Source: Chitinophagaceae bacterium (GTDB lineage Bacteria > Bacteroidota > Bacteroidia > Chitinophagales > UBA10324). Taken from it: 64,000 nucleotides of DNA. The translations under genes were made by a program, and so were the position numbers. Positions 50,786 to 59,376 of this stretch are shown here, one piece after another (positions within the stretch are counted from its first letter, which is position 1; each line of letters opens with the position of its first letter). Below the pieces are notes generated by a model. The model worked only from the letters and a program-made list of their open reading frames with translations, made no database searches and had not been told where the DNA came from. The stretch covers positions 1 to 64,000 of the forward strand of contig CANJII010000006.1 in NCBI GenBank assembly GCA_947474435.1. The letters run 5' to 3'.

Positions 50786-52600
50786 TTAATTAACCTGAAT
50801 CCGCTGCTTTATCAGTTCATCATAAGTATGAACGGCAATAATTCTTCCATCTTTCAATTCATAAATCTTATCACACTTTCGTAGTGTAGTATATCGGTGT
50901 GCAATCATGAGCATTGTTTTTTTCTGAACAAAAAGATTATTGATGGTTTCAATAATTTCGTTTTCAGTTTCATGATCCAAAGCGCTTGTAGCTTCATCAA
51001 ATAAAATTATTTCCGAATCATGATATAACGATCGTGCAATTGCAATCCGCTGTTTTTGACCTCCGGAAAGTTTGCTTCCTTTTTCGCCAATCTGGGTTTC
51101 AATTCCTTTGGGTAATGATTTTACAAACTCTTCTAAAGATGCCAGCTTTATACAATCATTTAGTTTTTGGATGTTAATATTTTCAGGGGATATTCCAAAA
51201 GCAATATTTTCAGCAAATGAAGAATCAATTAAAAAATAATCCTGCCGAACATAACCAATCATCTTACGCCAGCCGATTAATAATTCTTTTTCAATTGGTT
51301 TATCATCTATTAATAATTCGCCTTCATTTTCAATTAATAATCTCAACAGAATATTAAACAAGGTCGTTTTACCTGAACCGGAAGTTCCAATAAATCCAAC
51401 AATTTCACCTTTATTGATTTTTACTGAAATTTTGTTTAAAGCAGGTTTTTTATTGCCCTTATAATTAAAGCTAATGTTCTTTAATGCAATCGATTTTTCA
51501 AAAGAAGGTAGCAATGGTATTTCATTTTCACTTTCAATTACAAGGGCATCAGTACCAGAAAAATCTATTGGTATATCTTTTAAAATATCAAATACAACTT
51601 GATTTGATTTTATTCTGACTACGGAAATTATTATTCTGTTGAAGGAAGGTAAAATTCTGTATGCAGCGGCAACAAAAATTGTTAAGAAGGCTATAAATCC
51701 AGAATCAGCAACATGCATAAATATTGAATAAGCAAAAATCATAAATACCGCAATAATTGCAATGACTTCAATAAACCGGTTTGGCATTGTTTCGTAAAAA
51801 GATAAATAAGTTAATGAATTGTTTAGCTCTTTATTTTTATCAAGAAATTTCTTCGAATAGTGAGCTGTTTTATTCATTAGTAATACATCAATATAGCCGT
51901 GTATAATCTGATATAAATATTGAAATGTATAATACCGGGAATTGTTTTTATTAAGGCCCATATTATAAGTCCTTTTTCTAATCAGGCGATAGAAAATAGT
52001 AATAGTTGGAATTAAAATTAAAGCAAGAAGAATGAGCAATTTTAAATCATATATTAATATTCCGATCATAATAAGAAAAACTACAATTAACTCTGAAAAA
52101 AAGGAAAAGAGCGGAACCATTAAGCCTGCTGACAATTCCGATGGTGAGGCAGAAATATTTGATGCAAACACCGAACTGTTTTTAGAAACTATTTCAATTA
52201 TATCTAATTTTAAAAACTGCTTGAGTTTTCTTGATGTTAAATTAGAAGCAACTTCGTATGAAAATTTTATCTGTGTGTAATTATTCCATACGCCTAAAAT
52301 ATTTTTAATTATAAAAAAAAGTACAGTCATAAAAAATATGAAAAGAATAAAAAATTCAGGTGAAGAAAAATTCATAAATAAATAAATCTGGTGTAAATAA
52401 TTATTAGAAAAAATTATTTCTTGATGAGTGGACAAATGAATAATTGGAAGTAAGGATGCCAAGCCGAAAACATCAAGTACACCTAATGAAAAAATTTGAA
52501 ATATCATCAATACAGATTTTTTTCGTTGCTTCGGATTTAGCAATCTGTTTATTTTAATTACAGAAGTGACTATTAAATTTTCAAGAAACCATTTTCTCAT
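50786..52600 (-). CDS. ABC transporter, fused permease/ATPase (PglK/MsbA-like flippase)
   Basis: An ABC exporter with six N-terminal transmembrane segments (about 30-330) and one nucleotide-binding domain: Walker A GTSGSGKT (405-412), Q-loop VRQDYF, signature LSGGQKQR (511-518), Walker B IILFDEATSALD (531-542) and H-loop IAHRYTTL. The sequence is closest in feel to PglK-type lipid-linked oligosaccharide flippases. Start overlaps the stop of the heptose kinase gene by four bases (ATGA), so translation is coupled and the substrate is probably a heptose-containing glycolipid (inference). Confidence 0.93.
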   Translation of the reverse strand: MRKWFLENLIVTSVIKINRLLNPKQRKKSVLMIFQIFSLGVLDVFGLASLLPIIHLSTHQEIIFSNNYLHQIYLFMNFSSPEFFILFIFFMTVLFFIIKNILGVWNNYTQIKFSYEVASNLTSRKLKQFLKLDIIEIVSKNSSVFASNISASPSELSAGLMVPLFSFFSELIVVFLIMIGILIYDLKLLILLALILIPTITIFYRLIRKRTYNMGLNKNNSRYYTFQYLYQIIHGYIDVLLMNKTAHYSKKFLDKNKELNNSLTYLSFYETMPNRFIEVIAIIAVFMIFAYSIFMHVADSGFIAFLTIFVAAAYRILPSFNRIIISVVRIKSNQVVFDILKDIPIDFSGTDALVIESENEIPLLPSFEKSIALKNISFNYKGNKKPALNKISVKINKGEIVGFIGTSGSGKTTLFNILLRLLIENEGELLIDDKPIEKELLIGWRKMIGYVRQDYFLIDSSFAENIAFGISPENINIQKLNDCIKLASLEEFVKSLPKGIETQIGEKGSKLSGGQKQRIAIARSLYHDSEIILFDEATSALDHETENEIIETINNLFVQKKTMLMIAHRYTTLRKCDKIYELKDGRIIAVHTYDELIKQRIQVN

Positions 52601-53586
52601 TCAAAAACCCTTTTTAACTCTTTGATCAATTTTTGTTTCTCAATTGAAACAACTCCTGCTTTTTCACAAACAATTCCTCCGGCTAAATTTGAAAGGAAAG
52701 CTGCATCAAAAGAATTTGCTCCCGCTGAAATTGCAGCAGCCATAACTGCAATCACTGTATCACCTGCTCCGCTTACATCTGAAACATTTCTGATTTGTGC
52801 TGGAATAATTTTTCCGGTTGTTCCATCATTTATATATGCGCCTTTTTCGCCAAGGGTAATGAAAGTATATTGATGCGAAAGTTTTTTCGTTAATTCAATA
52901 TGAACTTCATTCAATTCTTTTATTGATGTTCCAAAGTTTCTTCCAAGGGCTTCTCTTGCTTCACGAAGGTTAGGTTTAAAAACTGTTGCTTCATGGTAAG
53001 CGAAAAAATTATTCTTCTTCGGATCAACTAATACCGGACATTTTTTCTCCGAAAAAAAATTCATTAAAACTTCAATCAGCGATTCGGTTAAAACTCCTTT
53101 GTTGTAATCTTCAATAATAACTGCATCAATTTTTTTTGATTGAATTTCTTTTGCAATTAATGTAAAAAGTGAATCACCTTCGTTATCAGAAATATCATTT
53201 TGCAATTCTTCATCAAACCGAATCATCTGATGATTTTTACTCAGCACTCTGGTTTTTGAAGTGGTGATTCTGGTTTTTCCTGAAATAATATTTGAAGTAT
53301 CAATCCCTGAATTGCTTAACAATTTCAATAACTTTTTTCCAACTTCATCTTTTCCTATTACTGAAAACAAAATTGGAGTAACTCCAAGTGATTTTAAATT
53401 CAATGCAACATTTGCTGCACCACCGGGGCGGTCTTCTTTTTTAGAAATACTCACAACAGGCACAGGAGCTTCTGGTGAAATTCTATCCACGCTGCCATAT
53501 AAATAACTATCGAGCATAACATCACCAATAACAGCAATGCGCAACTTTGAAAATTTGGTAGTGATTAGCTTTTTTAAATGCTTCAT
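52597..53586 (-). CDS. rfaE1: D-glycero-beta-D-manno-heptose-7-phosphate kinase
   Basis: A PfkB/ribokinase-family kinase that makes heptose-1,7-bisphosphate for ADP-heptose synthesis: IGDVMLDSYLYGSVDRISPEAPVPVV (in part), RPGGAANVALNLKSLGV, MIRFDEE, IIEDYNKGVLT, DPKKNNF and the catalytic VSGAGDTVIA (Asp276). It is a stand-alone kinase (329 aa) without the nucleotidyltransferase half of HldE. Together with the GT9 gene it indicates a heptose-containing LPS core. Confidence 0.94.
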   Translation of the reverse strand: MKHLKKLITTKFSKLRIAVIGDVMLDSYLYGSVDRISPEAPVPVVSISKKEDRPGGAANVALNLKSLGVTPILFSVIGKDEVGKKLLKLLSNSGIDTSNIISGKTRITTSKTRVLSKNHQMIRFDEELQNDISDNEGDSLFTLIAKEIQSKKIDAVIIEDYNKGVLTESLIEVLMNFFSEKKCPVLVDPKKNNFFAYHEATVFKPNLREAREALGRNFGTSIKELNEVHIELTKKLSHQYTFITLGEKGAYINDGTTGKIIPAQIRNVSDVSGAGDTVIAVMAAAISAGANSFDAAFLSNLAGGIVCEKAGVVSIEKQKLIKELKRVFE

Positions 53587-53662
53587 GAATAGAAGGTGCT
53601 AATGTAAAGAATCAGCAATGAACAGATGGAACGAATAAATAAGTTTTGTCCTTAATGATAAA

Positions 53663-54853
53663 TTAATTTAGAAGAAGTAAGGTGTTATGAATCCGTTTAA
53701 TTGCTTCTATTAATTTTTCGTCGGAAGTTGCGTACGAAATACGAGCGCAATTCTCATCTCCAAAAGCACTTCCGGTAACTATTGAAACATTTCCTTCGTA
53801 CAATAAAAACATACACAAGTCATCAGCATTTTTTATTTCATAGTGTTTGTACTTTTTTCCGAAATAAAAACTGAAGTCAGGAAAGAAATAAAAAGCGCCA
53901 TCAGGATTATTGCATTTTATTCCCGGAATTTTATTTAACAATCCTTTCACCAATTCTCTCCTGCGGTTAAATGCTTTGCGCATTGAAATGGTATCGGCTA
54001 AGCTTCCGGTAATGGCAGCAAGAGCAGCGCGTTGTGCAATTGAATTAGTGCCTGAAGTAAACTGCCCCTGAATTTTTTCACAGGCTTTTGCAATTTCCAA
54101 TGGTGAGGCAATGTAGCCTAATCGCCACCCGGTCATCGCATATCCTTTCGAACAACCATTTACAATTACTACTCTGTCTTTTAATTCAGCAAACTGTGCA
54201 ATGCTTTCATGTTTATCTATGAAGTTAATGTATTCATATATCTCGTCGCTGATCACTACAATTTCAGGATACTTTGCAAGTACCAAAGCAAGCTGATGCA
54301 ATTCTTCTTTCGAATAAACAGCTCCTGTTGGATTACATGGTGATGAGAAAATAAAAAGTTTACTCTTCGGTGTTATTGCTGAAGCTAATTCAGCACCTGT
54401 TAATTTGAATTCATTGGAAAGCTGCGTATTCACTTTCACTAATTTCCCTCCTGCCATTTTCACCATTTCGCGATAGCTTACCCAGTAAGGAGAAGGAACA
54501 ATTACTTCATCACCCGGATTAATTAAAGCAAGAACTGCATTGGCAATGGATTGTTTTGCTCCTGTTGAAACTACAATTTGCTCTGGTGAAAAAGTGAGTT
54601 GATTATCGCGTTGAAATTTTTCTGCAATCGCTTTTCTTAAATCCAGAAATCCTGCAACAGGTGAATACTTGGTGAACCCTTCATCCAGCGCTTTCTTGGC
54701 AGCATCTTTTATAAATACTGGCGTATCAAAATCAGGTTCACCCAAACTCAAATCTATAATATCTTTTCCCTGTGCTTTTAACTCACGACTGAGTTTGGCC
54801 ATCTGCAATGTTTCAGATTCACTCAGTTCTGATACTCTTTTAGCAATGTGCAT
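53663..54853 (-). CDS. Class I/II PLP-dependent aminotransferase (aspartate-aminotransferase-like)
   Basis: A fold-type I aminotransferase: LSLGEPDFDTP, KYSPVAGFLDLRKAIA, substrate/PLP residues N174 (SPCNPTG), D203 (ISDEIYEYI), Lys236 Schiff base (GCSKGYAMTGWRLGYI) and Arg in the C-terminal ARISYATS. 396 aa. The sequence is of the thermophile/Bacteroidetes AspC type, probably transferring amino groups between aspartate and 2-oxoglutarate, though aromatic or prephenate substrates are possible. Upstream of rfaE1 by 76 bases on the same strand. Confidence 0.92.
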   Translation of the reverse strand: MHIAKRVSELSESETLQMAKLSRELKAQGKDIIDLSLGEPDFDTPVFIKDAAKKALDEGFTKYSPVAGFLDLRKAIAEKFQRDNQLTFSPEQIVVSTGAKQSIANAVLALINPGDEVIVPSPYWVSYREMVKMAGGKLVKVNTQLSNEFKLTGAELASAITPKSKLFIFSSPCNPTGAVYSKEELHQLALVLAKYPEIVVISDEIYEYINFIDKHESIAQFAELKDRVVIVNGCSKGYAMTGWRLGYIASPLEIAKACEKIQGQFTSGTNSIAQRAALAAITGSLADTISMRKAFNRRRELVKGLLNKIPGIKCNNPDGAFYFFPDFSFYFGKKYKHYEIKNADDLCMFLLYEGNVSIVTGSAFGDENCARISYATSDEKLIEAIKRIHNTLLLLN

Positions 54854-54955
54854 TGGGGAAGGAAAGTTGAGTTGTTATTTGTTATAAGTTATTAGAAATA
54901 CAGAAACTAAGATCAAATTCATAAAAGTAAATGACTGGGGCTTTTAACAAATCAA

Positions 54956-55050
54956 CTATTTAAAAGTGGAATAATTGAACAATAGAACATTTGAACAATA
55001 GAACCAATGAACTAATCAACCAATGAACGAATCAACTAATGAACAAATAA
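54956..55050. repeat. Intergenic word-repeat element next to the tRNA gene
   Basis: A run of 7- to 9-base words: TTGAACAATAGAACATTTGAACAATAGAAC (in part), CAATGAACTAATCAACCAATGAACGAATCAACTAATGAAC (in part). It is a degenerate GAAC/CAATGAAC array. It lies directly downstream (minus strand) of the tRNA. Confidence 0.7.
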
Positions 55051-55061
55051 CTATTAAAAAG

Positions 55062-55135
<74 letters not shown>

Positions 55136-55246
55136 AAATTTCTTATTTCAAAAATCGGAGGCGCAAATATATCATTATGCTTATGCGACACAAATAACAA
55201 TTGCATTCTTTCTTAAATAATTTCTGAAAGATTCTTTATTGATTTA

Positions 55247-55352
55247 AGACTCACGCAAAAAAACGCAAAGGAGCAAAGCAGAATAATATTATTAATGTCA
55301 AAAAAAATCTCTGAGTCTTTGTACCTTATTTTGCTTTGCGAAAAAAACAATC
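55247..55352. repeat. Intergenic word-repeat element (GCAAAG words and inverted partners)
   Basis: The left half has CACGCAAAAAAACGCAAAGG and AGCAAAGCAG; the right half has CTGAGTCTTTG and TTTTGCTTTGCG, i.e. inverted variants. This is the GCAAAG/CTTTGC dispersed intergenic motif frequently seen in Bacteroidetes. It lies between the tRNA and rplI. Confidence 0.65.
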
Positions 55353-55374
55353 AGCAGCTTCTGAAATTTCAGGC

Positions 55375-55410
55375 AAAAAAAATGCTCCGCGAAAATGAAT
55401 TCACGGAGCA
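55375..55410 (-). terminator. Terminator of the rpsF-rpsR-rplI operon
   Basis: On the minus strand TGCTCCG pairs with CGGAGCA across a 14-base loop whose ends (GAATTC / ATTTTC) may extend the stem, followed by eight Ts. It lies 17 bases past the rplI stop. Confidence 0.9.
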
Positions 55411-55427
55411 AAATTTATTCACCAAAA

Positions 55428-55874
55428 TTATTCGGCTATTACTTCAAAATTTATTGTCACACTTACATCTTTATGCAAATCAATGTTTGCAGTGTAGGTA
55501 CCAACTGTTTTAACTTCTTCCGGAATGGTAATTTTCTTCCGGTCAATGTTAATGTTTTTCTGTGCTTTAATGGAAGCCGCTAATTGGTGAGTAGTTACAG
55601 TACCAAATAATTTTCCGCTGGTTCCTGCTTTTACGCCAACTTTAAATATGGTGCTCTTTAAAGTTTCAACATACTTGTTGATTTCTTTTAGCATCTTTTC
55701 TTCACGACGACCTTCCTGTTTTACTTTTTCTTCAAAGTCCTTTCTTGCTGAACCTGAAGCAACCACGGCAAGACGCTGAGGAATTAAAAAGTTGCGACCG
55801 TAACCGGCACGCACCTTTACCATTTCTCCTTCTTTACCAAGTTTATTTACATCCTGAGTGAGTATCAATTCCAT
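55428..55874 (-). CDS. rplI: 50S ribosomal protein L9
   Basis: MELILTQDVNKLGKEGEMV and VRAGYGRNFLIPQRLAV are the L9 N-domain signature. The central helix (EEKVKQEGRREEKMLKEINKY) and the C-domain (KLFGTVTTHQLAASI...VEVIAE-like end) follow. 148 aa. It lies six bases after rpsR. Confidence 0.97.
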   Translation of the reverse strand: MELILTQDVNKLGKEGEMVKVRAGYGRNFLIPQRLAVVASGSARKDFEEKVKQEGRREEKMLKEINKYVETLKSTIFKVGVKAGTSGKLFGTVTTHQLAASIKAQKNINIDRKKITIPEEVKTVGTYTANIDLHKDVSVTINFEVIAE

Positions 55875-55880
55875 TTTCGT

Positions 55881-56159
55881 CTATTTAAAAAGGTCAGTTA
55901 CATAAGGCAACAATGCAAGTTGACGGGCGCGCTTAATGGCCTGCGTAACCTTGCGTTGATATTTCAAACTGTTTCCGGTGAGGCGGCGTGGAAGAATTTT
56001 TCCTTGCTCGTTCAAAAAGTTCATCAGAAATTCTGTCTCCTTGTAATCAATGTACTTGATTCCGTATTTTTTAAAACGACAGTATTTCTTCGGGCGTACT
56101 AACTGTTTCTGGGTGGCAAGATATTTAATATCTTTTCCCTTAGCTTTTGGAAAGGCCAT
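55881..56159 (-). CDS. rpsR: 30S ribosomal protein S18
   Basis: Diagnostic [22 protein letters not shown] (in part) and [27 protein letters not shown] (in part), with LLPYVTDL at the C-terminus. A lysine-rich N-terminal extension is normal for the phylum. 92 aa. Between rpsF (3 bases) and rplI (6 bases). Confidence 0.97.
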   Translation of the reverse strand: MAFPKAKGKDIKYLATQKQLVRPKKYCRFKKYGIKYIDYKETEFLMNFLNEQGKILPRRLTGNSLKYQRKVTQAIKRARQLALLPYVTDLFK

Positions 56160-56162
56160 GAT

Positions 56163-56546
56163 TTATGCTTCGGTGGTTTGAGTGGATGATGCTGCTCTGT
56201 TCTTACGCTCTTTTCCAACCAGACCTGCTCTGCGCTTGTCATTGTACTCAATGCCGTACTTATCCAGAGCAGTGGTTAAAAAACGAAGAATGTTTTCGTC
56301 GCGTTTGTATTCCACTTCTAATTTGGCAATCGCCTGAGTATCTACTGTAAACTCAATGATGTAGTAGATGCCATTTGATTTAGCCATAATAGGATAAGCC
56401 AATTGCTTAAGTCCCCAATTGCGCTCCTCGACGATTGTAGCGTCATGGTCCTGGAGGAGTTTCTTGTACTTTTTAACCGCTTTATTCAGGTCGTCTTCGC
56501 CCAAAACAGGTGAGAAGATGATGACGGTTTCGTAGTTGTTAATCAT
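56163..56546 (-). CDS. rpsF: 30S ribosomal protein S6
   Basis: NYETVIIFSPVL at the N-terminus, NWGLKQLAYPIMAKSNGIYYII (in part) and the C-terminal DENILRFLTTALDKYGIEY are typical. 127 aa with an Ala/Thr tail. First gene of the rpsF-rpsR-rplI operon; the single-strand-binding protein gene common at this site is absent. Its promoter is at 56580-56610. Confidence 0.96.
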   Translation of the reverse strand: MINNYETVIIFSPVLGEDDLNKAVKKYKKLLQDHDATIVEERNWGLKQLAYPIMAKSNGIYYIIEFTVDTQAIAKLEVEYKRDENILRFLTTALDKYGIEYNDKRRAGLVGKERKNRAASSTQTTEA

Positions 56547-56579
56547 GAATTATTAGGTATGATTTTTTTTAGGGGACGG

Positions 56580-56610
56580 CAAAGATATACAAACACGCAA
56601 AACCGCCAAC
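56580..56610 (-). promoter_or_regulatory. Bacteroidetes-type promoter of rpsF-rpsR-rplI
   Basis: On the minus strand GTTG (56610-56607), a 19-base spacer and TATCTTTG (56587-56580), an exact TAnnTTTG match. The leader to the ATG is about 30 bases. Confidence 0.65.
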
Positions 56611-56813
56611 AATTGTTTGATTTTTCTTTTAGAATTTTGAACTCAGGTAAATCTGGAAATGAAAATTGCAGTTTTTCGGAAATCATTTCATGAATTGATT
56701 TCAGTTCAAGTCATTAAGTCTGTTATTTTAATATATTGTGAATATTCTGTCAGAAAAATTGAAATGGAACATTGCTTGAGAATCAGTGAGGCATAAAACA
56801 AAAAACAAATAAC

Positions 56814-57251
56814 ATGACTTACTTAAATTTAAAATCAAACAAATTTTCAGGTGCAAGATCAGTTGAAGATTATTTCAATGATTTCCTTCAACCCAATGTT
56901 TCAGTGTTTAAAGAAGGAAGAAATTTCCCTACAGTAAATGTGAAAGAGACCAAAGAGAATTATTCATTGGAATTCAGTGCTCCCGGCCGCAAGAAGGAAG
57001 ATTTCAATATTCACATTGAAGGAAATTTGCTCGAAGTTTCCTCTGGACAAAAACAGGAAGTGAAAGAAGAAACAGAAAACTACACCCGTCGTGAGTTTAA
57101 ACTTTCTTCGTTCAAACGCACATTCACTTTACCTGAAACAGTAAATGTGGAAAGCATTTCAGGTGAATACACCGATGGTATTTTAAAACTCACGCTACCG
57201 AAAAAAGAGGAAGCAAAAAAAGAAGGCCCAAAGAAAATTACGATCTCATAA
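56814..57251 (+). CDS. Small heat shock protein, Hsp20/alpha-crystallin family
   Basis: An ATP-independent holdase. The alpha-crystallin domain (about 40-140) has FPTVNVKETKENYSLEFSAPGRKKEDF (in part), LLEVSSGQKQE, the FKRTFTLPETVN strand and the GILKLTLPKKEEAKKEGPKKI tail (in part); the usual IxI motif is represented by ITIS at the extreme end. 145 aa. Monocistronic with its own terminator. The upstream 267 bases (56547-56813) show the divergent rpsF promoter but no clear TAnnTTTG for this gene, so a different regulation is possible. Confidence 0.95.
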   Translation: MTYLNLKSNKFSGARSVEDYFNDFLQPNVSVFKEGRNFPTVNVKETKENYSLEFSAPGRKKEDFNIHIEGNLLEVSSGQKQEVKEETENYTRREFKLSSFKRTFTLPETVNVESISGEYTDGILKLTLPKKEEAKKEGPKKITIS

Positions 57252-57272
57252 GTGGGAGTGGTTTAGGTTGAG

Positions 57273-57314
57273 AGAAAGCCGTCATGCATTTTGTGTGATG
57301 GCTTTTTCTTTTTT
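57273..57314 (+). terminator. Terminator of the Hsp20 gene
   Basis: AAAGCCGTCATGCA pairs with GTGTGATGGCTTT (one G.T, small mismatches) around TTTT (57275-57305), followed by TTCTTTTTT. Confidence 0.85.
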
Positions 57315-57354
57315 AGATTTCGAAGGATTAATAATTTTGTTAAATAAGAAAAAT

Positions 57355-58098
57355 CTATTTTGAATAAATCTTATTCTTCATAATCCCTTTCTTATGCAAA
57401 AAATGTTGGACCGAAACACGCAACACACCGCGACCATATTTTAAACTTCGCGAGAAATTAATGGAACTTGCTTCTTCAAAATATTTTGTGGGACAAGTGA
57501 CTTCAGCAATTTCAAAACCGGCCATAAAAATCTGAGAGAGCATTTCGTTGTCGAAAACAAAATCATTATTGTTGGCCATGTAATTAATATTTGTTAAAAC
57601 TTCTTTCGAGAAAGAACGGTATCCAGTGTGATATTCTGAAAGTTTCTGACCAATCAATAAGTTTTGTGAGAAGGTTAAAAAGCGGTTGAAAATATATTTA
57701 TACATTGGCATTCCGCCTTTCAACGCGCCCTTGCCTAAAATGCGCGAACCCAGAACCACCGGATATAAATCATTAGCAATGATGCTTGCCATTGCCGGAA
57801 TGAGCAGCGGAGTATATTGATAATCGGGGTGTAGCATGATTACAATGTCAGCACCAATTTCAAGTGCTTTGTTGTAACAGCTTTTCTGATTTCCACCGTA
57901 TCCTTTATTTTTTTCATGGACAATGATGTGCTTGATTCCAAGTTTGCGACCAACTTCAGCCGTGTTATCCTTACTGGCATCATCAACTAAAACTACTTCA
58001 TCCACAATATTGAAATCAATTTCGCGATAAGTTTTTTCTAATGTGGCTGCAGCGTTATAAGCCGGAAGTACAACTACTACTTTTTTATTTTTTATCAT
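57355..58098 (-). CDS. Glycosyltransferase family 2 (dolichol-phosphate-sugar-synthase-like)
   Basis: A GT-A fold enzyme: VVVVLPAYNAAATLEKTY, VDDASKDNT (about 38-46), the GYGGNQKSCYNKALEIGAD segment and the metal site in MLHPDYQY (HPD in place of DxD). The SEYHTGYRSFSKEVL motif is also typical. 247 aa with no transmembrane segment, so it is a soluble donor-side enzyme. It faces away from the GT4/GT2 pair at 58165-60548 and was probably recruited to the same envelope-glycan locus. Confidence 0.92.
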   Translation of the reverse strand: MIKNKKVVVVLPAYNAAATLEKTYREIDFNIVDEVVLVDDASKDNTAEVGRKLGIKHIIVHEKNKGYGGNQKSCYNKALEIGADIVIMLHPDYQYTPLLIPAMASIIANDLYPVVLGSRILGKGALKGGMPMYKYIFNRFLTFSQNLLIGQKLSEYHTGYRSFSKEVLTNINYMANNNDFVFDNEMLSQIFMAGFEIAEVTCPTKYFEEASSINFSRSLKYGRGVLRVSVQHFLHKKGIMKNKIYSK

Positions 58099-58102
58099 TT
58101 GT

Positions 58103-58156
58103 ATTTTATCTTCAAATTATCAAATCATCAAATTACCAAATCATCAATTTACATTC
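58103..58156. repeat. Intergenic word-repeat element between divergent glycosyltransferase genes
   Basis: Words CAAATTAT, CAAATCAT, CAAATTAC and CAAATCAT follow one another with an 8- to 9-base period. This occupies nearly the whole 66-base gap that must also hold both promoters. Confidence 0.7.
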
Positions 58157-58164
58157 GCCACCGA

Positions 58165-59376
58165 ATGAATATTCTTCAACTCTGTAAAAAGTTTCCTTAC
58201 CCGCCGAAAGATGGTGAGGTGATTGGCATATGGATGTATTCAAAAGGGTTTCATTATCACCACCATCAGGTGACTATTCTTGCAATGAATACACGCAAAC
58301 ATTTCAGCCATACGGAATTATTACCGAATGATTGGAAAAATGTTGCCGATATAAAAAGTGTGGATGTAAATACCAATGTTCAGCTTGGAAAAATGTGTCT
58401 GAATCTATTCGGGAAAAGTTGTTACAACATCGAGCGGTTTTATTCTGTCGAATATGAAAAGCAATTGATACAATTATTACAAAATAAATATTTTGATCTG
58501 GTACAGTTGGAAGGAGTTTATCTTTCGCAATATGTATCTGTTATCAGAAAATATTCGAAGGCTAAAATTGTGTTGCGTACGCAAAATGTTGAATTTGAAA
58601 TTTGGGAGCGCGAAGCAAAATCAGGTTCTGTGTTGAAGAAAAAATATTTGCAACTGATGGCTAAGCGCATGAAACAATTTGAGTTGAACATGCTCAATCA
58701 ATATGATGCAATTGTCCCGGTTAGTAAATGCGATGCAGAAACTTTTAAAAAACTTGGATGCAAAATTCCAATGCAGGTTTGCGAACATGGAGTTGATACA
58801 AACGCTGGCATCCTTCGACAAGCTCAGGATGAAATACACGCAGAACAGTTTTCTGTATTCCATATCGGCAGCATGGATTGGCGACCGAATCTTTTGGGTT
58901 TGGAATGGTTCATTGAAAACTGCTGGCAACTGATTCTGAAAGAAATTCCTGAAGCTAAATTGTATCTCGCCGGAAGAAATTTTCCTGAGGCCTGGAAGCA
59001 TAAGAAAATAAAGAATGTAGTGATGATCGGAGAGGTGGAAAATGCTTCGTCATTCATTCAATCAAAACAAGTAATGATTTGCCCGATTCATGCAGGCAGT
59101 GGAATAAGAGTGAAGTTGATGGAAGGTATGTCATTCGGAAAAGCAATTGTTTCCACCACAATCGGCGCCGAAGGTTTACCGGTTGAAAGTGGAAAAAATA
59201 TTTTTATTGCAGATGAAGCAACTGAGTTTTCCAGCTATGTGATTCAGCTTTTATCAAATAGTGAACTGCGGAATAATTTTGAAACTGAAGCCAGAAAATT
59301 AGCCGAACAAAAATTTGATTATCGTCTTTTGGTTGGTGAATTATTAAATTTTTATTCTGAAATTGTAAAGGCATGA
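58165..59376 (+). CDS. Glycosyltransferase family 4 (group 1)
   Basis: A GT-B enzyme: MNILQLCKKFPYPPKDGEVIGIW at the N-terminus, FDLVQLEGVYLSQY, RTQNVEFEIWEREA, VPVSKCDAETFKKLG, and a C-terminal donor-binding half with FHIGSMDWRPNLLGLEWFI, ICPIHAGSGIRVKLMEGMSFGKAIVSTTIGAEG (in part). The start at 58165 (MNIL) is preferred; the frame open from 58099 reads through intergenic repeat words. Residues in the 210-222 region (GILRQAQDEIH) come from a short dispersed repeat inserted in frame. It overlaps the next GT gene by four bases (ATGA). Confidence 0.92.
   Translation: MNILQLCKKFPYPPKDGEVIGIWMYSKGFHYHHHQVTILAMNTRKHFSHTELLPNDWKNVADIKSVDVNTNVQLGKMCLNLFGKSCYNIERFYSVEYEKQLIQLLQNKYFDLVQLEGVYLSQYVSVIRKYSKAKIVLRTQNVEFEIWEREAKSGSVLKKKYLQLMAKRMKQFELNMLNQYDAIVPVSKCDAETFKKLGCKIPMQVCEHGVDTNAGILRQAQDEIHAEQFSVFHIGSMDWRPNLLGLEWFIENCWQLILKEIPEAKLYLAGRNFPEAWKHKKIKNVVMIGEVENASSFIQSKQVMICPIHAGSGIRVKLMEGMSFGKAIVSTTIGAEGLPVESGKNIFIADEATEFSSYVIQLLSNSELRNNFETEARKLAEQKFDYRLLVGELLNFYSEIVKA
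58811..58834 (+). repeat. In-frame copy of a dispersed short repeat in the GT4 gene
   Basis: TCCTTCGACAAGCTCAGGAT followed by GAAA. From memory this string, translated as LRQAQDE, FDKLRM or LSKD depending on frame, is scattered through many Bacteroidetes and other genomes. Here it is read in frame as ILRQAQDE. Confidence 0.6.

Noticed and set aside
58099-58164. 22-codon N-terminal extension of the GT4 gene
   Set aside because: It translates an intergenic word array (CAAATCAT-type). The conserved GT4 N-terminus begins at the ATG at 58165.
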